Positions 52,550 to 62,263 of a stretch of 64,000 nt of DNA are shown here, one piece after another. Origin of the DNA: Maritimibacter dapengensis. GTDB lineage: Bacteria > Pseudomonadota > Alphaproteobacteria > Rhodobacterales > Rhodobacteraceae. Under the pieces are notes generated by a model. That model saw only the letters and a list, made by a program, of their open reading frames with translations. It was not told where the DNA came from and ran no database searches. Each line of letters opens with the position of its first letter. Within the stretch, counting starts at the first letter, position 1. Where the stretch lies: contig NZ_JAHUZE010000002.1 in assembly GCF_019218265.1 (NCBI RefSeq), forward strand, positions 1 through 64,000, written 5' to 3'. A program made the position numbers and the translations under genes.

Positions 52550-52989
52550 GCAAGTATTTCGAAGAGCTCCCCGTCGGCTTCACCTATCGGACCGACGAGG
52601 CGGAACTGACCCGCGACGCCATCCTCGCCTTTGCGCGGGAATGGGACCCGCAGCCATTTCATCTCGACGAAGCGGCCGCGCGGGAAAGCCACTTCGGGTC
52701 GTTGATCGCAAGCGGTTGGCACACCCTCTTGATCGCCTTCAACCTCGCCATGCAAGCCGGGGTATGGGACGAAAGCTCCATGGGCGCGTCGGGGATGGAC
52801 GAGGTACGGTGGTTCGCCCCCGCACGACCGGGCGACCGCATCCACGTCCGGGCGGAGGTGATCGAAGCGGCCCTGTCGAAGTCACGCCCGGACTTCGGGC
52901 GGGTGCGCTTTCGCTACGACGTTCATCGCGCGGATGGCGAGAAGATCGCGAGCTATATCGGAAATCATCTGATAAAGGCGCGACGCTGA
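52546..52989 (+). CDS. MaoC-family hot-dog dehydratase
   Basis: A 147-residue single hot-dog protein of the MaoC or R-hydratase type. Catalytic pair Asp-x4-His is visible in WDPQPFHLDEAAA, with GSLIASGWHTLL as the next motif. Such proteins hydrate enoyl-CoA to R-3-hydroxyacyl-CoA. The start is TTG at 52546 (SKYFEELPVGF), coupled with the upstream stop; the longer frame before it lies inside the small membrane-protein gene. Confidence 0.85.
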   Translation: MSKYFEELPVGFTYRTDEAELTRDAILAFAREWDPQPFHLDEAAARESHFGSLIASGWHTLLIAFNLAMQAGVWDESSMGASGMDEVRWFAPARPGDRIHVRAEVIEAALSKSRPDFGRVRFRYDVHRADGEKIASYIGNHLIKARR

Positions 52990-52991
52990 CC

Positions 52992-53531
52992 TCAGGCCGG
53001 GACGTGACCCGGCCCAGTGGGCGACATGTCGCGGCGATAGTTCGTCACCGTCCAGAGCGCACGCTCCCCGTCCTTCGCGAGCTTCAGCCCCGCCTTTTCC
53101 GCATGGGCGAGGATCGCCATGACCAGATCGTCCGCGCTTCGCTCGGCCCGGCCTACGGGGATCGGGCGACGCAAGACGCGCCTTTCGTCAGAGAACAGGA
53201 TCAGGGTGTCGGTTTGCCCGGACCCACGCCGTTCGATGCGCGAGACCTTGTCCCAGCCGAGATGTTCATGGACCCCGACCTGCGCACCTGTCTCGTCGAT
53301 CCGCGCGATGCGGCGGCGCATGTGCGTGCCGGTGAAGCCGACATAGGTCAGGACCAGCCCGACGACGAGCGGGAGCGACGCGAAGAACCCCATGAGCGAG
53401 AAAAGCTCGTGGGCCGGTGTGCCGATGAGCGCGATGGCCCAGAGTGCGAAAATGCCCAGAAAGACGATCCCCGAAAAGCGCATCCCCCACATGTTCGGCG
53501 GAGCGGTATGGATCTCGACAACGTCGCTCAC
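52992..53531 (-). CDS. uncharacterised membrane protein downstream of nadE
   Basis: A 179-residue protein with two hydrophobic segments (about residues 18-37 and 44-66) and a C-terminal cytoplasmic part of about 110 residues. The latter has a compact alpha/beta pattern (LGWDKVSRIERRGSGQTDTLILF) that looks PH-like. Function is not known. It overlaps nadE by 4 bases, so it is translated with it. Confidence 0.7.
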   Translation of the reverse strand: MSDVVEIHTAPPNMWGMRFSGIVFLGIFALWAIALIGTPAHELFSLMGFFASLPLVVGLVLTYVGFTGTHMRRRIARIDETGAQVGVHEHLGWDKVSRIERRGSGQTDTLILFSDERRVLRRPIPVGRAERSADDLVMAILAHAEKAGLKLAKDGERALWTVTNYRRDMSPTGPGHVPA

Positions 53532-55189
53532 GTCTTGTCCCGCCAGCGGTTCACGATGGGATAGCGGCGGTCGAGCCAGAAGCTCCGCATGGTCAGCCGG
53601 GCGCCGGGTGCGGATTGGAACCGTTTGTATTCGCTGATGTAAATCAGGTGCTCCACCTTCTTCACCACGTCACGATCAAAGCCTTTGGCGACCAATTCGG
53701 CCACGGACAGCTCCTTGTCCACCAACCCTTCTAGGATAGCGTCGAGCACCTCGTAAGGTGGCAAGGAGTCGCTGTCCTTCTGATCGTCGCGAAGTTCCGC
53801 AGACGGCGGCTTCTCGATGATCGAAACCGGGATCACGTCTCCGGCCGGGCCCATCATCCAATCGCGATGGTTGGCGTTGCGCCAGCGGCAGGTTTCGAAC
53901 ACCCGCATCTTGTAGAGATCCTTGATCGGATTGTAGCCGCCCGCCATATCGCCGTAGATCGTGGCATAGCCCACCGCGACCTCGGATTTGTTGCCGGTGG
54001 TCAGGAGCATTTCACCGAACTTGTTGGACATCGCCATGAGGAGCAGACCACGCAGACGCGATTGGATGTTTTCCTCTGTCACGTCCGGCTCGAGCCCTTC
54101 GAAGAATGGGGCGAGCGTTTCGGTGACCGCGTCGCGTGCGGCCTTGATCGGCACGAAATCGTAATGACAGCCGAGGTTCCGGGCGAGTGCCTTGGCATCG
54201 TCCAGCGACCCTTGGCTCGTGTATTCCGAGGGCAGCATCACGCAGCGCACGTTGTCGGGCCCGAGCGCATCTGCCGCGATCGTCGCGACAATGGCGCTGT
54301 CGATCCCGCCCGACAGGCCCAGAAGAACCTTCTTGAAACCGGTCTTGTGCATGTAGTCTCGCAAGGCCTGAACCATGACGCGGTAATCGGCCTCATAGTC
54401 GGGCAGGGCTTCGTAAATCTTGCCGGGGACGATCGTCCATCCGTCCGCAGTTTTCTCGAGATCCACGTGGCGGATCACTTCGTCGAACTGCGGTAGTTGA
54501 AAGGCAAGCTCCCCCTGAGCGTCCAACCCGAAACTTGCGCCGTCGAAGACCTGGTCGTCCTGCCCGCCCACCATGTTGAGATAGATGACCGGGAGCCCCG
54601 TCTCCTCGACCCGCGCACGGATCACATCGTGACGCGTCTTCACTTTCCCGCGGTAGTATGGCGATCCGTTCGGGATGGCGAGGATTTCGGCACCTTTCTC
54701 AGCGAGGTTTCTGGCGACCCGGTCCGGCCACCATGCGTCTTCACAGATCGGTATTCCAAGGTTCAGCGGACCGATCCTGACCGGGTTCTGCGGTGGCGCA
54801 CCCTTGTATAGACGCACCTCGTCAAAAACCGTTTCGTTCGGCAACATCTGTTTCAGGATGCGCGCACGGACCTGACCGTTCTCGAGGATCCAGTAGGCGT
54901 TATAAAGAGACTTGCCGTCATGATAGGGGCCGCCGATACCCAGGGGCGGACCATCTTTGATCTCGGTCGCGAGCGCCTCGATCATTTCCATCGCTTCAGC
55001 CCAGAAAGGCGGCCGCATGACCAGGTCCTGGGGCTGATACCCGATCATGAAAGCCTCGGTCAGCATGACGAAATCCGACCCGGCGTCGCGCCCCTGTCTC
55101 CACGCGTCCAGAGCCTTGGCAGCGTTTCCCTGCAGGTCGCCCACCACCGGGTTTAACTGCGCCAGCGTCAGCCGAAAACTCTCGCTCAT
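53528..55189 (-). CDS. nadE: NadE, glutamine-dependent NAD+ synthetase
   Basis: A 553-residue two-domain enzyme. The N-terminal nitrilase-like glutaminase (residues about 5-250) has Glu in LTEAFMIG, Lys in LPNETVFDE region and Cys in PICEDAWW; the C-terminal ATP pyrophosphatase domain has the PP-loop LLGLSGGIDSAIVA (near residue 290) and TGNKSEVAVGYATIYGDMAGG. It makes NAD from deamido-NAD with ammonia channelled from glutamine. The start at 55189 (MSESFRL) has GAGGA upstream. Confidence 0.95.
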   Translation of the reverse strand: MSESFRLTLAQLNPVVGDLQGNAAKALDAWRQGRDAGSDFVMLTEAFMIGYQPQDLVMRPPFWAEAMEMIEALATEIKDGPPLGIGGPYHDGKSLYNAYWILENGQVRARILKQMLPNETVFDEVRLYKGAPPQNPVRIGPLNLGIPICEDAWWPDRVARNLAEKGAEILAIPNGSPYYRGKVKTRHDVIRARVEETGLPVIYLNMVGGQDDQVFDGASFGLDAQGELAFQLPQFDEVIRHVDLEKTADGWTIVPGKIYEALPDYEADYRVMVQALRDYMHKTGFKKVLLGLSGGIDSAIVATIAADALGPDNVRCVMLPSEYTSQGSLDDAKALARNLGCHYDFVPIKAARDAVTETLAPFFEGLEPDVTEENIQSRLRGLLLMAMSNKFGEMLLTTGNKSEVAVGYATIYGDMAGGYNPIKDLYKMRVFETCRWRNANHRDWMMGPAGDVIPVSIIEKPPSAELRDDQKDSDSLPPYEVLDAILEGLVDKELSVAELVAKGFDRDVVKKVEHLIYISEYKRFQSAPGARLTMRSFWLDRRYPIVNRWRDKT

Positions 55190-55337
55190 ATCCGTCCTCA
55201 CAATTCCGGTCGAAGGTTTAGCAGGTTTGCGCCGAAGGGAAAGCGGGTGGCGGGATTGTCATCTTAAAAGAATTGTCACTTTCCACCGCAGCCTTTAGGT
55301 TTCGCGCACTTATGCCCGAAATGCCCAAGAGGAATAC

Positions 55338-57053
55338 ATGATCCGTCTGTCTCGTAGCGCCGCATTTCTCCTGACCAGTATCGTCCTGTCAGGGCCCGCC
55401 GTGGCGCAATCTGATACGGACACGATGCAATACGACGACGGGCGCGTTTATGAAGGCACGTTTCAGGACGGACAGCCGCACGGGCAGGGCACACTCCGCA
55501 CGCCGTCCGGCTACGAATACTCCGGCACCTTCGTGAATGGCGAAATCCGGGGCGAAGGCGTCGCGCGCTTTCCCAACGGGTCGGTCTACGAAGGCAATTT
55601 CGCGGCCGGTCGCCCGCACGGCTTCGGCAAGATCACCTTCGCGGATGGCTCCAGCTTCGAGGGCGACTGGGTCGACGGAAAGATCATCGGCACGGGCCTC
55701 GTATCCTACGCCAACGGCGTGATTTACGAGGGCGGTCTGCGTGAAGCGATGCACCACGGCAAGGGCCGGATGGAGAGCCCGACCGGCTTCGTCTACGACG
55801 GCGATTGGGTCATGGGCAAAAAAGACGGCATCGGTTCGGCTACATATCCCGACGGCTCCACCTACGAAGGCGGTTTCGCAGACGATCAGCGGTCGGGCGA
55901 AGGCGTTTATGTCGGGGCCGACGGCATGCGGTATGAGGGCGAGTGGTCCGAGGGCCAGATGCATGGAACCGGGACGCTCACTCAGGCCAACGGCGATGTT
56001 TATACGGGTGCGTTCGTGCGCGGTGCCCGTGAAGGAGAAGGTGAAGTGGTCTATGCCAGCGGCGATCGGTATACCGGCGCTTTCGCAGGCGATCACCGTC
56101 AGGGTCAAGGCACCTTCACCGGCAAGGACGGTTACACCTACGCCGGTAATTGGGTCGATGGTCGGATCGAGGGCGAGGGGCAGGTCACCTATCCCGACGG
56201 CTCAGTCTACCAAGGCCAATTCCGTGCGGGGCTTCCCGATGGCGAAGGCACGATCACCTATCCGGACGGCGGCACATATGTCGGCGGTTGGCGTGACGGG
56301 GTGATCGAAGGCACCGGGCGCGCGACCTATCCTGGCGGCGCGACCTACGAGGGCAATTTCGTCTCGGCCCTGTTCGAAGGCGAGGGGACTCTGACCTATC
56401 CCGAAGGCCACGGTTACACCGGCGGATGGAAAGCCGGCAAACGGGACGGACAGGGGCGCGAGACCTTCGCGGACGGGTCCACCTACGAAGGTGGCTGGGC
56501 GTCCGGCAAGTATCACGGCACCGGGACTTTGACGCTTGCAGACGGGTTCATCTACGAAGGTGAATGGCAGAATGGCCTCAAGCACGGGCAAGGCAAGGCG
56601 ACCTACCCGAACGGAGATATTTACGAAGGCGGTTTCGAAAACGACATGCGCAACGGCCAGGGCACCGTGATCTACGCATCCGGCGAAGAGGCGGCGGGCC
56701 AGTGGGTGGACGGTATTCTGTCATCCATGGTCGAGGGCGGCGCGCCCGCGTCAACCGATTCCGAGGCAGAAACGCCGGAACCGGCGCCAACGCCCGAACC
56801 TGCCGGTGCGCCCGAAACCGAAGCTTCGCCTGAGCCAGAAGCCGAGCCGGCGCCTGAGGAGCCTTCGGCGCCCGAGCCTGAACAGGAAACCACGCCTGAA
56901 CCGGAACCGACGCCCGAACCAGAGCCGGAACCGGCCTCCGAGCCGGAGCCGGAACCGGCCCCCGAGCCTCAACCGCAGCCCACGCCAGAGCCGGCGCCCG
57001 CACCGACATTCGACGGTGGGGACGGAAACCTCGGGTCCGGCGGACTTTACTGA
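55338..57053 (+). CDS. exported MORN-repeat protein with Pro/Glu-rich tail
   Basis: A 571-residue exported protein. A signal peptide ends near VAQS (about residue 25). Residues about 30-460 are about 18 consecutive 23-residue MORN repeats (pattern [10 protein letters not shown]..HGxGTLTYP), the last one degraded. Residues about 480-560 form a Pro-Glu-Ala tail with PEPEP runs; the end is [16 protein letters not shown] repeats bind phospholipids or partner proteins. The gene stands alone between nadE and a small protein; its role is unknown, perhaps envelope binding. Confidence 0.85.
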   Translation: MIRLSRSAAFLLTSIVLSGPAVAQSDTDTMQYDDGRVYEGTFQDGQPHGQGTLRTPSGYEYSGTFVNGEIRGEGVARFPNGSVYEGNFAAGRPHGFGKITFADGSSFEGDWVDGKIIGTGLVSYANGVIYEGGLREAMHHGKGRMESPTGFVYDGDWVMGKKDGIGSATYPDGSTYEGGFADDQRSGEGVYVGADGMRYEGEWSEGQMHGTGTLTQANGDVYTGAFVRGAREGEGEVVYASGDRYTGAFAGDHRQGQGTFTGKDGYTYAGNWVDGRIEGEGQVTYPDGSVYQGQFRAGLPDGEGTITYPDGGTYVGGWRDGVIEGTGRATYPGGATYEGNFVSALFEGEGTLTYPEGHGYTGGWKAGKRDGQGRETFADGSTYEGGWASGKYHGTGTLTLADGFIYEGEWQNGLKHGQGKATYPNGDIYEGGFENDMRNGQGTVIYASGEEAAGQWVDGILSSMVEGGAPASTDSEAETPEPAPTPEPAGAPETEASPEPEAEPAPEEPSAPEPEQETTPEPEPTPEPEPEPASEPEPEPAPEPQPQPTPEPAPAPTFDGGDGNLGSGGLY

Positions 57054-57190
57054 CATCGGGCCCGAGACGCCTGCGCTTCTTTGGCGTGCGACACTGCATG
57101 GTATCCCGCAGCTTTACCTTTTGACGCCGCAGAGCTTTCCGCTCGAAGACGCATTGTCCGCGGTCTGTGGCCACCTCAGGAAGAACCAAT

Positions 57191-57595
57191 ATGGCTGACA
57201 TGACCGGAACCTGGATCGGCGAAGGACGGTGGCGCGACAGTGTGGGGGAGAGCCATGCCTACCACGTGCGCCTGACCCTTAGGCGGCATGAGAGTGGCGT
57301 TTCCGTAGCCTTTCGGCACGATTTCGTCGAGGAGGCGGAACAGGACGCCGTAGAATTGTCTCTGGACCTGGACGAGACCGCGCCGGCCATCCTGAGCGCC
57401 GACGTGCTGGGGGTCGGGGGCGTGCGTGGCTACATGCTCGACGACATGCTGCATTACACGTTGCCGATCCCCGGAAACGCGGTCGAGGCGACGTATGTTT
57501 TCTTCGGAGACACCTGTATTGTGGCCGGCTCGTCCGAAAAGAACGCTGCCGGCCATTACATCATGTGGGACGAGCGGCTGACGCGCGAGGCGTGA
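57191..57595 (+). CDS. uncharacterised 134-residue protein
   Basis: A small protein starting at ATG 57191 with AGGAAG upstream. It begins MADMTGTWIGEGRWRDSVGE and alternates beta-type stretches (YHVRLTLRRHESGVSVAFRH, ATYVFFGDTCIVAG). The layout is like a lipocalin or THAP4-like barrel, but I cannot assign it. No signal peptide is visible. The next gene is read in the opposite sense. Confidence 0.6.
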   Translation: MADMTGTWIGEGRWRDSVGESHAYHVRLTLRRHESGVSVAFRHDFVEEAEQDAVELSLDLDETAPAILSADVLGVGGVRGYMLDDMLHYTLPIPGNAVEATYVFFGDTCIVAGSSEKNAAGHYIMWDERLTREA

Positions 57596-57610
57596 GCGCC
57601 CATCCGGGCC

Positions 57611-58903
57611 TCAGTGTTTGCGCCCGCCCTGCACCTTGTTGATTTTCATCATCCTCATCATGGTGCGTTCGTACCAAGGCTCGGACACGCCCTTCCGCAC
57701 CTTGCGCATGAAATACCATTCGAAGGCGAGTTTTGCCCAATGGACCCATTTGCCTTCGGATGCCCAGTTCACGTTGCGCGGCGGGTTTTGCGGCATGGCA
57801 AGGAAGGCCGCGCCACGGTCTCCGAAATCGGCGAGGCAAAGCGCGTTCCATGAGGGCAGGTTGTTCGGCTCCTCGCCGCGCAGGATGCGCGGAAGGTTAT
57901 GCGCGGTCGCCGTTACCATGCTTTCGATCATGAAGCCGGTTTTCGGCACGCCGGTCGCCACAGGGGTCGCCACGGGTGGGGCGATGGCGATGGCCACGCC
58001 GATGCCGAAGATATTCCTGTATTTCGGGTTCCGCTGATACTCGTCGACGATGATGAAACCGCGCGGGTTCACCAGCCCTTCGATGTCCCGCACGGCGGGG
58101 ATGCCACGGAAGGCCGGGAGCATCATCTTGTAGGTCGCGGGCACCTCGTGGGTCTTCTTCTCGTTCCCGTCCTCGTCGAACTCGGTCACATGAACCGCGT
58201 CCTCGGTGAACCTGTCGGTGCGGGCATTCGTGATCCACTTGATGTCGCGGTCTCGCATCGCGCTTTCCAGCATCGACTTGGTGTCACCAACGCCGCCGAG
58301 CCCGAGGTGGCCGATATAAGGCTCCGATGTCACGAAAGTCATCGGCACCTTGTGCTTGATCTTGCGCCGCCGCAGGTCTGTGTCGAGCGTGAAGAGGTAT
58401 TCGTAGGCCGGTCCGAAACACGACGCGCCTTGCGCTGCGCCAACCACGATCGGGCCGGGGTTCTTGCAGAATTCTTCCCACGTGCCGCCTTTGCCGCCCG
58501 ATTTCTCGGCATGTTCGATCGTGCAGACCGAATTCGTATGGCCTTCGGGTCCGAACCCTTCGATCTCGTCGAAGGCAAGCTCCGGGCCGGTCGCGATGAT
58601 GAGGTAGTCGTAGTCGACTTCCGCGCCGCTCTCGAGTTTGATCTTGTTCTCGTCCGGCAGGAGCTTTGCGGCCCCGTCGCAAATGAACTCGATACCGCGG
58701 CGCTTCATCACCGGTGCGAGGTCGACCGTGATTTCCTTCTTCGAGCGCCAGCCGACACCTGCCCAGGGGTTCGAGGGGGTGAACTGGAAATAGGGCTTGT
58801 CCGAAACGAGCGTGATCCTGTCGCTCTTCGTCAAAGTCTCCTTCAGCTCGTAAGCCTGAATGGTGCCCCCTAGGCCACCGCCCAAAACGACGACATGTGC
58901 CAT
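57611..58903 (-). CDS. sulfide:quinone oxidoreductase-like flavoprotein
   Basis: A 430-residue FAD protein. The dinucleotide-binding start is VVVLGGGLGGTIQA (residues 4-17); ATGPELAFDEIEGF is the second FAD strand. Cysteines at 127 (SVCTIEHA), 162 (GASCFGP) and one in NALCLADFGDRG match the redox Cys positions of SQR types. SQRs oxidise sulfide to sulfur with quinone. A TetR regulator lies directly upstream. ATG 58903 begins the family sequence; an upstream in-frame ATG would add 25 residues. Confidence 0.82.
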   Translation of the reverse strand: MAHVVVLGGGLGGTIQAYELKETLTKSDRITLVSDKPYFQFTPSNPWAGVGWRSKKEITVDLAPVMKRRGIEFICDGAAKLLPDENKIKLESGAEVDYDYLIIATGPELAFDEIEGFGPEGHTNSVCTIEHAEKSGGKGGTWEEFCKNPGPIVVGAAQGASCFGPAYEYLFTLDTDLRRRKIKHKVPMTFVTSEPYIGHLGLGGVGDTKSMLESAMRDRDIKWITNARTDRFTEDAVHVTEFDEDGNEKKTHEVPATYKMMLPAFRGIPAVRDIEGLVNPRGFIIVDEYQRNPKYRNIFGIGVAIAIAPPVATPVATGVPKTGFMIESMVTATAHNLPRILRGEEPNNLPSWNALCLADFGDRGAAFLAMPQNPPRNVNWASEGKWVHWAKLAFEWYFMRKVRKGVSEPWYERTMMRMMKINKVQGGRKH

Positions 58904-59107
58904 GATATCCCTCCCGCAAGACCGCGTAGAGGCGAGCCATCCGCCGACATGTTCAATCCGCCGACTCGCCTGATCCACTTGGACAACTGGCCAAGTTCGG
59001 CGCCGATTGTATGCGATGGAAGACCAGAAAATCCACTACAAATTCATTTTCGCGAATTTGTCGCAGCACGGCCCCAAAGGGCGTTCAATCTCAAAAGGAT
59101 AGGGTCA

Positions 59108-59734
59108 TCACCTGCTCAACGCGTCCATCAGCGTCGAGACGAGGTGATCTCCTTCTTCCAGCAGGTCGAGCCGACGATCGTCCAACGTCCAGTGCATGGT
59201 CAGACCCTGCACGGACGAAAGAATCATGTTCGCCACGGCGGGTGCGTTCATGTCGTTTCGATGCGTGCCGCTTTCCTGTCCTTCAAGCACCAGAGATGTA
59301 AGCCAATCCCGCCGTGCATGCGAAAGATCCTGAAACCTGTTTCGAAGCCTGTCGTTATCGGCGTGGAGTTCACGCGAATGAAGAATGGCGGGCAGGGCGG
59401 GCAATTTCGTGACGAGTTCGAAATACCGCCCAAGGTGCTGCGGAATTGTGTCCGCCGAACCATCGGAAGGGCCGGATTTCGCCGTGTGTGTCACGAGTTG
59501 GGCGAGCTTTTCCGACACCGCCTCCCAGATTTCCGACTTGGTCGAAAAGTGCCGGAATATGGCGGGCTGGGTCACACCGACCCTGTCGGCAAGGTGCTGC
59601 GTCGTAACCCGGTCCGGACCCATATCTGCCGCCAGGTCGATAACCGTGTCGATGATCTCCGCTTTTCGGTCGGCGGCACTCTTGCGTCTTCGGACTTTGT
59701 CCACCGTAGATACCTCCGCATCTGACTGGCCCAT
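59108..59734 (-). CDS. TetR-family transcriptional regulator
   Basis: A 208-residue regulator. The DNA-binding domain is at residues about 20-68 (AEIIDTVIDLAADMGPDRVTTQHLADRVGV, then QPAIFRHFSTKSEIWEAV), with a ligand-binding C-terminal helix bundle (LLEGDHLVSTLMDALS-type end). It is oriented like the SQR-like gene downstream, with about 200 bases between, so it may control that gene. The inducer is not known. Confidence 0.87.
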   Translation of the reverse strand: MGQSDAEVSTVDKVRRRKSAADRKAEIIDTVIDLAADMGPDRVTTQHLADRVGVTQPAIFRHFSTKSEIWEAVSEKLAQLVTHTAKSGPSDGSADTIPQHLGRYFELVTKLPALPAILHSRELHADNDRLRNRFQDLSHARRDWLTSLVLEGQESGTHRNDMNAPAVANMILSSVQGLTMHWTLDDRRLDLLEEGDHLVSTLMDALSR

Positions 59735-59818
59735 CGGAACCGCGATCGGCCGATGAGCATAATAAGCCCTGTCCCCTGAAAAACGAGTCCTAGATACAAC
59801 TTTTAAGCTAAACCGTCA

Positions 59819-61345
59819 CTACACGGTCTCGCCATCGTCAAGGGCCTCCAGGACCCGCGTCGCTTCATCCAGTATTGTCTTCTTCTTCTCGGCGTCCATG
59901 CGACGCCATGTTGCGAGAACGTTTCCCATTCGCGGGTTGTTCCCGAAGCGCTGACTGTGCCGGTCGATGAAGTGCCAATACAGAAGGTTGAATGGACATG
60001 CGCCCTCGCCGGTTTTTGCTTTTGCGCTATAATGGCAAGTCTCGCAGAAATCCGACATTTTGTCGATGTAATTGGCCGATGACACGTAGGGCTTCGACGC
60101 AATGATACCGCCATCCGCGAATTGGCTCATGCCTATGGTATTAGGCGCTTCGACCCATTCGAACGCGTCGACGTAGACGGAAAGATACCATTCGTGAACC
60201 TCCGCGGGGTCCACACCGGCCAGCAACGCAAAGTTCCCCGTCACCATGAGCCGCTGTATGTGATGGGAATAAGCGTATTCTTTCGTGTGGTTAACGGCTT
60301 CCGAAAGGCAAGCCATGTTGGTCTCGCCGCCCCAATATAACCATGGGAGCTTTCGATCGTATCGAAGGATGTTCCGTTCCGTATATCCAGGCCCCTCGAA
60401 CGCCCAGAGACCGCGCACATATTCACGCCACCCCAGAATTTGCCGAATAAAACCTTCAACCGCGTTGATCGGCGCATTTCCGCTGCGATACGCCTCTTCC
60501 GCCTTTTTGCACAGTTCAAGCGGGTCGAGCAGCCCGATATTCAACGCGGACGACAGAATCGAGTGATAAAGAAATGGATCGCCCCGCAGCATCGCGTCCT
60601 GATAATCACCGAAACACTCCAGCCGATGCTCGAAAAAGTGATCGGCGGCGCGCTCGGCGTCCTCGTGGGTCGTGGGCCAACCGAATGTGTCGAGCGTGCC
60701 GAAATGGTCAGAAAATTCCTTCTCGACCAGCGCGATCACCTCTTTCGTCGTTTCGTCCGGCGGGAACATTGGTGGCGCTTCGCGAAAGAGGTCGTTTGAC
60801 GCGGGCTTGCGGTTGTCATGGTCGAAGTTCCACTTGCCGCCCGCCGGGTCATCGCCATCCATGAGTATGCCGGTCTTGCGGCGCATTTCACGGTAGAAAT
60901 ATTCCATGCGGAGTTCCTTGCGCCCGTCGGCCCATGTGGCGAACTCCTCGTGCGTGGCGATGAACCGGGTGTCGGGCAGGCGCGTGATTTTCAGGGGGTG
61001 CTCGTCCAACATCGCGATGAGTCGATGGTCTCCCGGCGTCGTCGCAATGACTTCATTCGCGCCGGTCTCCTCGGCCCTCCTGAGTAATTCACCCGAGATG
61101 CTTTGCGCATTATCTCTGTCGTCGAGCCTGGCGTATCTCACATCCCATCCGTCCCCCTCCAGACGAGCCGCGAATTTGCGCATGGCCGAGAAGATGAGCG
61201 CAATTTTCTGCGGATGATGCTTCGGACTGTCCGCTTCGCCGTGCACTTCGGCCATGACGATCACATCCGACGATTTGTCAGCTTCTTCGAGCGCCGACAG
61301 GTTCGGAGACAGTTGGTCGCCGAGGATCAGGACAAGCCGCGTCAC
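59819..61345 (-). CDS. iron-sulfur bacterial cryptochrome/photolyase (PhrB/CryB type)
   Basis: A 508-residue cryptochrome/photolyase relative. The N-terminal domain begins LVLILGDQLSPNLSAL. Four cysteines, 346, 434, 437 and 450 (MACLSE, FCETCHYS, GACPFN), have the same spacing as the 4Fe-4S ligands of Agrobacterium PhrB. This group are (6-4) photolyases or CryB-like regulators. ATG at 61345 overlaps the SDR stop (ATGA), so the two are one transcript. It repairs or senses light damage. Confidence 0.92.
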   Translation of the reverse strand: MTRLVLILGDQLSPNLSALEEADKSSDVIVMAEVHGEADSPKHHPQKIALIFSAMRKFAARLEGDGWDVRYARLDDRDNAQSISGELLRRAEETGANEVIATTPGDHRLIAMLDEHPLKITRLPDTRFIATHEEFATWADGRKELRMEYFYREMRRKTGILMDGDDPAGGKWNFDHDNRKPASNDLFREAPPMFPPDETTKEVIALVEKEFSDHFGTLDTFGWPTTHEDAERAADHFFEHRLECFGDYQDAMLRGDPFLYHSILSSALNIGLLDPLELCKKAEEAYRSGNAPINAVEGFIRQILGWREYVRGLWAFEGPGYTERNILRYDRKLPWLYWGGETNMACLSEAVNHTKEYAYSHHIQRLMVTGNFALLAGVDPAEVHEWYLSVYVDAFEWVEAPNTIGMSQFADGGIIASKPYVSSANYIDKMSDFCETCHYSAKAKTGEGACPFNLLYWHFIDRHSQRFGNNPRMGNVLATWRRMDAEKKKTILDEATRVLEALDDGETV

Positions 61346-62001
61346 CAGACCACCTTTTGGCCCGTCCAGTCGAAGAAGAGCCCGGTATCCTCGGGCGTCA
61401 GACCGCCCAGCACGGCCAACACGTGCGCGGCGGCTTGCGCCGGGGTGAGCTTGTCGTGCCCCTGGCCATGAACGGCAGTCAGGCCGGTCGCGACCGTGCC
61501 GGGGTGGAGCGCCACACAGATCGCTTTCTTGTGGGAGCGCGCCAGTTCGATGGCCGCACCATGCATGATCTGGTTGAGCGCAGCCTTCGCTGCTCGGTAG
61601 GAATGCCAGCCGCCCAGCCGGTTGTCACCGATGGACCCGACCCGCGCGGTGAGCGCGGCGACGGTGCCGTCTTTCGCCAGCAGTCGTGGAACATGCGCCA
61701 TCACGAGCGCCGGGCCGATGGTGTTGACCCGAAACTGTGCCGCGAGCGCATCGGGCGTGAGCTGTTTCAGCGCCTTTTCCGGTCCCATCCCGTCGATCTC
61801 GAGCGCACCGGTCGCGATGAAGATCAGGTTGAAGGGCCCGTCGAGTCCGCGCAGCACGCGCCTTACGCTGTCCGGTGTGTCGTAATCCAGCCCGTCGGCG
61901 CGCGAAAGGCCCGTCACCTCCCAATCGCCGGTCTCAAGTTGCGTGCGAATGGCGCTTCCGATGCCGCCGGTGGCGCCGATTATCAATGCCTTGCGTGTCA
62001 T
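61342..62001 (-). CDS. short-chain dehydrogenase/reductase (CsgA-like)
   Basis: A 219-residue SDR. The cofactor motif is IIGATGGIGSAI (residues 7-18), and the active-site Ser is in ALTARVGSIGDN with Tyr-x3-Lys in YRAAKAAL. Catabolic or signalling SDRs of this short type are similar to CsgA. It overlaps the photolyase gene by 4 bases and so is co-transcribed; substrate unknown. Confidence 0.88.
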   Translation of the reverse strand: MTRKALIIGATGGIGSAIRTQLETGDWEVTGLSRADGLDYDTPDSVRRVLRGLDGPFNLIFIATGALEIDGMGPEKALKQLTPDALAAQFRVNTIGPALVMAHVPRLLAKDGTVAALTARVGSIGDNRLGGWHSYRAAKAALNQIMHGAAIELARSHKKAICVALHPGTVATGLTAVHGQGHDKLTPAQAAAHVLAVLGGLTPEDTGLFFDWTGQKVVW

Positions 62002-62088
62002 ACAGGTGTTACGGCGCGGGGTGTCGAGCGGACCAAAGCGGGCAAAAAGTTACTTTTCATTCACGCTGGGCGCGGTATAAACGCCCCC

Positions 62089-62181
62089 ATGATGAACGCG
62101 GCCACCAGCATTGCGAGTTTCGACGCCTTTGGGCGCCGATCCGCCCGTGCCGCGCTTCTTCTCCTTCTTAGCCGCCTCTGA
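62089..62181 (+). CDS. leuL: leucine-rich leader peptide of leuA
   Basis: A 30-residue leader begins at ATG 62089 (or 62092) and ends at TGA 62179-62181. It has five consecutive leucine codons (CTT CTT CTC CTT CTT) followed by Ser-Arg-Leu and the stop. It stands about 80 bases before leuA. Ribosome stalling on the Leu codons when leucyl-tRNA is short should favour leuA transcription, as in classical leader attenuation. Confidence 0.85.
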   Translation: MMNAATSIASFDAFGRRSARAALLLLLSRL

Positions 62182-62214
62182 GCGTGCCGTCGGCGCATGC
62201 GCTCAGGGGATTTG
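62178..62214 (+). terminator. attenuator hairpin before leuA
   Basis: CTGAGCG (62178-62184) can pair with CGCTCAG (62200-62206), with extra pairing TGC/GCA inside; GGGGATTT follows. The stem begins at the stop codon of the leader, as expected for an attenuator, but the T run is short. Confidence 0.6.
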
Positions 62215-62263
62215 CACCGCGCCATGCGACCCATAGGCTAAGACAGACAAGAGAGACATTCCG

